From positions 62,001 to 126,000 of the forward strand of contig NZ_JBKGXS010000011.1 in assembly GCF_046546475.1 (NCBI RefSeq): 64,000 nucleotides of DNA. Direction: 5' to 3'. Shown here one piece after another: positions 59,988 to 64,000 of this stretch. The position numbers and the translations under genes were made by a program. Every line of letters starts with the position of its first letter. The stretch's first letter is position 1. Under the pieces are notes generated by a model that worked only from the letters and a program-made list of their open reading frames with translations, did not search any database and was not told the DNA's origin. The DNA is from Pseudonocardia phyllosphaerae. GTDB lineage: Bacteria; Actinomycetota; Actinomycetes; Mycobacteriales; Pseudonocardiaceae.

Positions 59988-61346
59988 TCAGACGAACTCG
60001 GAGTCCCGGACTCGCTGCATGCCGCGCGCGATCCGCCTCCGCAGCGCCGGTACGTGGTTGACCAGCCGCATCCCGGTCCGCTGCACGGTTGTTGCGACGG
60101 CCTGAGCGGCGGGGGAGCGGCGGGCGACGTCGTCGTTGAGGAACTCCAGGGACTCGCGGACGGCAACCGCGGAGTAGCGGCGCATCAGTGCCTCGTACTC
60201 GCCGACGGCCGTCCGGAGATCCAGCTCCCCGTCGCGCACACGGACCAGGCGGTCGCGCAGCTCGCGTGCGTCCCGTAACGCGGTGTTCGCGCCGGCACCG
60301 CGCCCCGGGGTCATGGTGTGCGCGGCGTCGCCGAGGAGGGTGACCGGGCCGGGGGTCCAGTCCGGCAGCGGATCCGAGGTCCGGATGTCGATCACTACCG
60401 CGGACTCCGGTGCGGATCGGTGCACCAGCTCCTGCCAGCGCGGATCCCATCCGGAGGTGAGACGGCCGACGTCGGCGAACACGCCCGGGGTGTCGTCCCG
60501 GCTCGGGGGTCCGTCCGGGAACCAGTGGGCCGGCACGGTCAGGCCCCAGGACACGAAGTCCGTCGTGGTGTCCGCGGCGAGCAGCTCACGGCCGAGCGGA
60601 CTTGCCAGCGCGGCAGCGTGCCGAGGCTCGATGCCTGTTCGGGGCACATGCTCGTCGTCCCAGCGCATCCGCATGACGTGGGTGATGCCCACACCGCCGT
60701 GCCGGTCGAACAGCAGAGTGATGCCCGACGACGGGCCGCCCGGCAGCAGCTCGAGCGTCCGCATGTCGAGCGGTGCCCTGCCACCGATCCCGACGAGGCC
60801 GGTGGAGGTGTGCCCGGCCCCGGGCAGCAGGCGGGGCCGGACCCGGGAGTTCGCCCCGTCCGCACCGACGAGCAGGTCACCGGTGACGTCCGCACCGCCG
60901 TCGGCGTGCACGGTGACCGTGCCGTCCTGGTTCTCCGCGTAGCCGGTGACGGTGCGGCCGAAGTGCACCACGTCGGTCAGGCCGCGGAGCAGCACCTGGT
61001 GCAGGGTCGCCCGGCTGACGTTGTGCTCGTCGTCGCCGCCTCCGGGGAGCTCCGCGTACGGCAATGCCAGGAGCTCGCGATAGCGCTCGGTGCACATCAG
61101 CATGCCGTCGTAGGCGTCGCCGGTGCTCGCCTCGAACAGGGCGTACAACTGGGGCGGCAGGCACGCGCGCAGTGCGCGGGCACCGTTCGGGGAGATTCCG
61201 ACCCGGTAGCCCTGCAGGCCACCGGTACGGTGCCGGTCCCGTTCCAGGACGACGACCTCGATTCCGGCCCGGCGCAACCCGTGCGCCAGACACAGGCCTC
61301 CGGTCCCGGCTCCGGCAATGATCACTCGTGGGGCACGTGCGGACAT
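59988..61346 (-). CDS. FAD-dependent monooxygenase
   Basis: 452 residues. Class A flavin monooxygenase: GAGTGGLCLAHGLRRAG (FAD ADP loop) near 12-28, LVGADGANSRVR near 155, and GDAAHTMTPGRGAGANTAL near 330. Hydroxylates an aromatic or polyketide substrate with NAD(P)H; the substrate is unknown. ATG 61346 follows GGAGGA at 6 nt. The PadR regulator gene lies just upstream on the same strand. Confidence 0.9.
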   Translation of the reverse strand: MSARAPRVIIAGAGTGGLCLAHGLRRAGIEVVVLERDRHRTGGLQGYRVGISPNGARALRACLPPQLYALFEASTGDAYDGMLMCTERYRELLALPYAELPGGGDDEHNVSRATLHQVLLRGLTDVVHFGRTVTGYAENQDGTVTVHADGGADVTGDLLVGADGANSRVRPRLLPGAGHTSTGLVGIGGRAPLDMRTLELLPGGPSSGITLLFDRHGGVGITHVMRMRWDDEHVPRTGIEPRHAAALASPLGRELLAADTTTDFVSWGLTVPAHWFPDGPPSRDDTPGVFADVGRLTSGWDPRWQELVHRSAPESAVVIDIRTSDPLPDWTPGPVTLLGDAAHTMTPGRGAGANTALRDARELRDRLVRVRDGELDLRTAVGEYEALMRRYSAVAVRESLEFLNDDVARRSPAAQAVATTVQRTGMRLVNHVPALRRRIARGMQRVRDSEFV

Positions 61347-61449
61347 GGCGTCCTCCGTGGGGCAGGCGGCAGCGCGGCCGCTCCCGGTCGGGAGGGCCGC
61401 CGCAGGCGAACGGTGTGGGAGTGGGCGGTGTGGGAGTGAGCGGTCCGGC

Positions 61450-62055
61450 TCAGACGGTGCGGTGAAGCTGCGCCTCGGCGAGACGCTCCAGCTCGGCGCG
61501 ATTCCAGGTGAGCCTGCCGTCGCGCAGGTCGGACACCAGCGCGGCGACCCAGGAGGACTCGGCCTCCAGCATCGTGATCGAGTACTCCAGTTCGACGACG
61601 ACCACGCGCGGCAGCACACCGGCGACGGCGTCGTAGCTCGCCCGGGCCGCGCCGAGGCGCCGTCGGAGGACGTCGAGCCGGGAGCCCAGCGCGTTCGCGG
61701 CGTCGTCGGGGCGCAACCCGGCGAGGTGGGCGAGCGCGGCGAGGAACTCCGGGAAGTCCGGCCGGGGAGCGGCCAGCATGTCCCGGACCCACTCCTCGGC
61801 GACCTCGCGCCCGGCGGCGGTGACGGTGTAGACGGTCCGCTCCGGGCGGGCGGACTCGCGTTCGGTGACGTGCTCGGTGATCAGGCCGTCGCGCGCGAGA
61901 CGGTCGATCGTCTTGTAGAGCTGAGACCGCTGTCCGACGTTGACGACGTCGTCCTTGCCACGCTCACGGATGAGCTGCTGCATCCGGTACGGGTGCAGCG
62001 GCGCTTCGGTGAGCAGGCTGAGCACGGCGAGCGCGAGGCCGGACCGCTGGGTCAT
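61450..62055 (-). CDS. PadR-family regulator
   Basis: 201 residues. N-terminal winged helix (ALAVLSLLTEAPLHPYRMQQLI and QRSQLYKTIDRLARDGLI) and a helical C-terminal dimerisation domain (about 90-190). PadR proteins often repress an adjacent gene for aromatic-compound metabolism; the monooxygenase is the natural target. Start ATG 62055 lies 7 nt after TAGCTT, next to a perfect palindrome. Confidence 0.9.
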   Translation of the reverse strand: MTQRSGLALAVLSLLTEAPLHPYRMQQLIRERGKDDVVNVGQRSQLYKTIDRLARDGLITEHVTERESARPERTVYTVTAAGREVAEEWVRDMLAAPRPDFPEFLAALAHLAGLRPDDAANALGSRLDVLRRRLGAARASYDAVAGVLPRVVVVELEYSITMLEAESSWVAALVSDLRDGRLTWNRAELERLAEAQLHRTV

Positions 62056-62062
62056 AGTGTTG

Positions 62063-62087
62063 AAGCTACTAGTGTCTACGACACTAG
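62063..62087 (-). promoter_or_regulatory. PadR promoter with palindromic operator
   Basis: Minus-strand -10 TAGCTT (62063-62068) ends 7 nt before the start codon (leaderless). Directly upstream, CTAGTGTC-TAC-GACACTAG (62069-62087) is a perfect 8-bp inverted repeat, positioned to block polymerase, consistent with autorepression. Confidence 0.7.
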
Positions 62088-62110
62088 GCAAGGGAGGCGA
62101 GGCCGGGCCG

Positions 62111-63364
62111 TCACGCAGGCCGCAGGACCACCAGCTCCGTCCCACGCAGCTCCACCAGCAGCCCGCCGGCGGTCGCCAGCTGCACCGGGCCGGTCCAGCC
62201 GCCGCGGTCGACCGGGACGGACCGGCGGACGGCGCCGCTCGCCGGGTCGACGGCGGCCAGCCCGGTGGGGGTGGGGACGAGCAGGTCGTCGCCGTAGCGG
62301 GTGCCCGGGCCCAGCGTGTCCGGCAGCGTCCAGCGCGGGGCGAGTGTCGTCGCGTCGAGCGCGATCGTCGCGCTGCCGGTCCACCAGTAGCGGGCGGCGG
62401 GGTCGGTGGTGGTGCGGGCGACGCCGTCGGCCGGGACGTTGAGCCGGGGCCCGGCCTCGACGGGCGCGGTGCCGACACGGCGGCCGCCCCGGTCGAACAG
62501 GGCGAGTGCCGGGGCGCCGGGCAGCAGCACCGCGGCGCGCTCGGGGGAGACGGCGACGAGCTGTGCGCCCGCGACACCGGGCAGCACGACGGTCGCGTCG
62601 AACGCGGGCTTGTCGCCGTCGGTGCCACTGGGGCGCAGCACACTGAGCCGTTCCCCGGCGTCGCCGGGGCACTTCTCCAGGACGCCGGCGCGGTCCCTGG
62701 CGGCGGCGAACGAACGGAACGAACACCCGGTCCGCGGCTGGTCGCCGGGCTCCTTGAGCGCGAACACGGTGCCGTACTCGGCGGTGCGCACGAGATCGGA
62801 GCGGAACGTCTCCAGGTAGTCGGGCCCGGTCGCGAGCACCGGGTCCTCGCCGATCAGCCGGACCCCCGGACGGGCGTCGAGGGTGCGGGAGGGCCCGCGC
62901 ACCCCGGTCGTCGGGGTGAGGCTGCTGAGCTCGGAGCAGTACTCGCCGTTGCGGTACAGCGCGTTGACCCGGTCGTAGGCGCCGGCGACGGTGCACAGCG
63001 GCAGGGCACGGGTGTAGCTCCAGCGCTCGGCGCCGGTGACGGCGTCGCGTCCGGAGACCCGCGACCCCTCGGCGACGACGACGTCGGGCCCGCCCGCGAC
63101 CGGCACCGGTGTCGCCGGGCTCTGCGCCCGCCACAGCTCGGTGAACCCGCCCGGGACGGGACCGGCCACGGGGACCGGCGTCGGCGAGCCGGTCGCGGTG
63201 ACCGACTCGGTGCGCGCGGCGGGGCTGTTCAAGCCGTAGGCCAGGCCCACGACCAGCAGCAGAACAACGATCACCGCGGCGACCAGGAGGTCGCCGCGGT
63301 GACGTCGTTCGGCGGGAACCGGGGCCCAGGGGCTGTGCCCGGCCCGGTCCCGGGAGCGCAGCAA
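62111..63364 (-). CDS. membrane-anchored PQQ-like beta-propeller protein (Rv3212-like)
   Basis: 417 residues. One N-terminal membrane segment (about 26-47), then a series of blades of a beta-propeller (repeated GxxVxxLD/ARW-type segments, for example DAVTGAERWSYTR and LDATTLAPRWTLP). Known next to rhlE as Rv3212 in M. tuberculosis; function unknown. Start TTG 63364 is not certain because no ATG or GTG lies near the membrane segment. Confidence 0.7.
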   Translation of the reverse strand: MLRSRDRAGHSPWAPVPAERRHRGDLLVAAVIVVLLLVVGLAYGLNSPAARTESVTATGSPTPVPVAGPVPGGFTELWRAQSPATPVPVAGGPDVVVAEGSRVSGRDAVTGAERWSYTRALPLCTVAGAYDRVNALYRNGEYCSELSSLTPTTGVRGPSRTLDARPGVRLIGEDPVLATGPDYLETFRSDLVRTAEYGTVFALKEPGDQPRTGCSFRSFAAARDRAGVLEKCPGDAGERLSVLRPSGTDGDKPAFDATVVLPGVAGAQLVAVSPERAAVLLPGAPALALFDRGGRRVGTAPVEAGPRLNVPADGVARTTTDPAARYWWTGSATIALDATTLAPRWTLPDTLGPGTRYGDDLLVPTPTGLAAVDPASGAVRRSVPVDRGGWTGPVQLATAGGLLVELRGTELVVLRPA

Positions 63365-63366
63365 GG

Positions 63367-64000
63367 TCAGCTGGCGGCGGCGTCGGCGCCGGCGGACTCG
63401 CCGCCACCGCCGGAGCGTCCGCGACCCCCGCGACGACGGCGGCGGCGCGGCCGGCCCTCGCCCGAGCCGGTCGAGTCCTCCGAGCCGGAGCCCGCGGGCC
63501 CGGTGCTGCTCTGCTCACCATCGGCCGAGCCGGACGAGGTGCTCTCGGTCGCGGCGCCGGAAGCGTTGCTGCCCTCGGCCTTCGCCTCGCCGTCGACGGC
63601 GACGCCACCGCGGGTGCGCCCGCGGCGACGGCGGTTACGGCTCGGGCGGGTGCCCTCGCCGTCGGAGCCGGAGCCGGAGTCGGAGCCGGACCTGCCGGAC
63701 CCGGAAACCGGGCCGCGGCCGCCGCGCCCCGAGTCACGCCCGGAGTCGCGGTCGCGGCCGGAGCGCTTGCGGGTGCCGTGGTCGCCGTCGGAGTCGATGT
63801 ACTCGGCGTCGAGTCCGGCGCGGGTGCGCGCGGAGAGCGGCAGCCGCCCGGACGCGTCGGTCGGGATGTTCAGGTCGGTGAACAGGTGCGCCGAGGTCGA
63901 GTAGGTCTCGACCGGCTCCGGCATCCCGAGGTTCAGGTCGTCGGAGATCAGCTTCCAGCGGGGGATCTCGTCCCAGTCGACGAGGGTGACCGCGACGCCC
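63367..64000 (-). CDS. rhlE: DEAD-box RNA helicase, C-terminal part (RhlE type, 5' end outside window)
   Basis: Only the C-terminus is present; the frame is open to the window edge. It begins inside the helicase's final folded segment (VTLVDWDEIPRWKLISDDL, then ETYSTSAHLFTDLNIP), followed by about 150 disordered residues rich in Arg, Gly and Ser typical of RhlE RNA-binding tails. The tail contains GEQSS from one in-frame repeat copy. Identification comes from this segment and the neighbour gene. Confidence 0.75.
   Translation of the reverse strand, partial: GVAVTLVDWDEIPRWKLISDDLNLGMPEPVETYSTSAHLFTDLNIPTDASGRLPLSARTRAGLDAEYIDSDGDHGTRKRSGRDRDSGRDSGRGGRGPVSGSGRSGSDSGSGSDGEGTRPSRNRRRRGRTRGGVAVDGEAKAEGSNASGAATESTSSGSADGEQSSTGPAGSGSEDSTGSGEGRPRRRRRRGGRGRSGGGGESAGADAAAS
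63508..63519 (-). repeat. in-frame repeat inside the rhlE tail
   Basis: Exact core on the coding (minus) strand, reading GEQS. Confidence 0.88.

Overview
The window is a very GC-rich actinobacterial chromosome segment carrying 65 protein genes and no RNA genes that I could see. GTG starts are common, many genes look leaderless, and several genes are actinobacterial hallmarks: mshB (mycothiol), lpqW, gpgS, GlgM-type glucan synthase, DUF3117, and a SigE-RseA-HtrA-TatB block. Gene order largely follows the Mycobacterium tuberculosis Rv1165-Rv1239 neighbourhood as I remember it (typA, lpqW, mshB, Rv1171-like, fdxC, dapC, dapD, dapE, LOG, gpgS, Rv1209-like, tagA, Rv1211-like, glgM, glgC, O-methyltransferase, sigE, rseA, htrA, tatB, mrp, DUF1003, MgtE-N protein, GSP17M, corA). 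This suggests a Pseudonocardiales-type organism, with Pseudonocardia my best guess; species is not determinable from the text.

Layout. 0-2.5 kb: SRPBCC-Nudix fusion (cut by the window edge), AbiEi-like protein, and a 49-residue Cys/Lys protein under a near-perfect iron-box (IdeR/DtxR) sequence. 2.5-13 kb: typA, lpqW and a complete oligopeptide ABC transporter (binding protein, two permeases, two ATPases). 13-19 kb: tsaD, mshB, two unknown genes, a GNAT enzyme, ferredoxin and dapC. 19-26 kb: MFS exporter, an XRE regulator-dapD-CHAD operon, dapE and two LOG-family genes; dapC, dapD and dapE together supply the succinylase route to diaminopimelate. 26-32 kb: gpgS, DivIVA-like, SRPBCC, tagA, DUF3117, and divergent glgM/glgC (glycogen and methylglucose lipopolysaccharide precursors). 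32-36.5 kb: envelope-stress block sigE-rseA-htrA plus tatB. 36.8-44.7 kb: an apparent catabolic island (amidase, 2-hydroxyacid dehydrogenase, DUF3830, two maleate-isomerase/Asp-Glu-racemase paralogues, GntR regulator, AEC transporter, class III aminotransferase), interrupting the tatB-mrp order and carrying matching ATTGTNNACAA operator candidates. 44.8-57 kb: mrp, MarR, DUF1003, MgtE-N/CBS, PhzF, CitE-like lyase, acyl-CoA dehydrogenase, stress protein, methyltransferase, corA, MaoC, Nudix and two small membrane-protein genes. 57-64 kb: PHP phosphoesterase, RecB-like nuclease, membrane protein, flavin monooxygenase with PadR regulator, beta-propeller protein and the C-terminus of an RhlE-type helicase (cut by the window edge).

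The most striking feature is a dispersed short repeat with the 12-base core GGTGAGCAGAGC. By eye I count about 54 copies in 64 kb (about 47 exact, the rest with one mismatch). They occur (i) as inverted pairs with 17-32 bp arms between genes, (ii) as tandem runs with an exact 24-bp period after glgC and, nearly so, inside gpgS, and (iii) as in-frame pieces inside at least nine genes, where they read GEQSR/GEQSK or VSRA. Every in-gene copy lies with GGTGAGCAGAGC on the coding strand. One copy carries the start codon of tagA and another overlaps the stop codon of corA. I do not recognise this family. Its density, pairing and coding presence resemble DNA uptake sequences or REP elements, but its function is open.

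A second recurrent signal is a TANNNT -10 hexamer 6-8 nt upstream of the start codon in at least a dozen genes, indicating leaderless transcripts. Because many strand-opposite reading frames stay open at this GC content, long frames opposite real genes were ignored.
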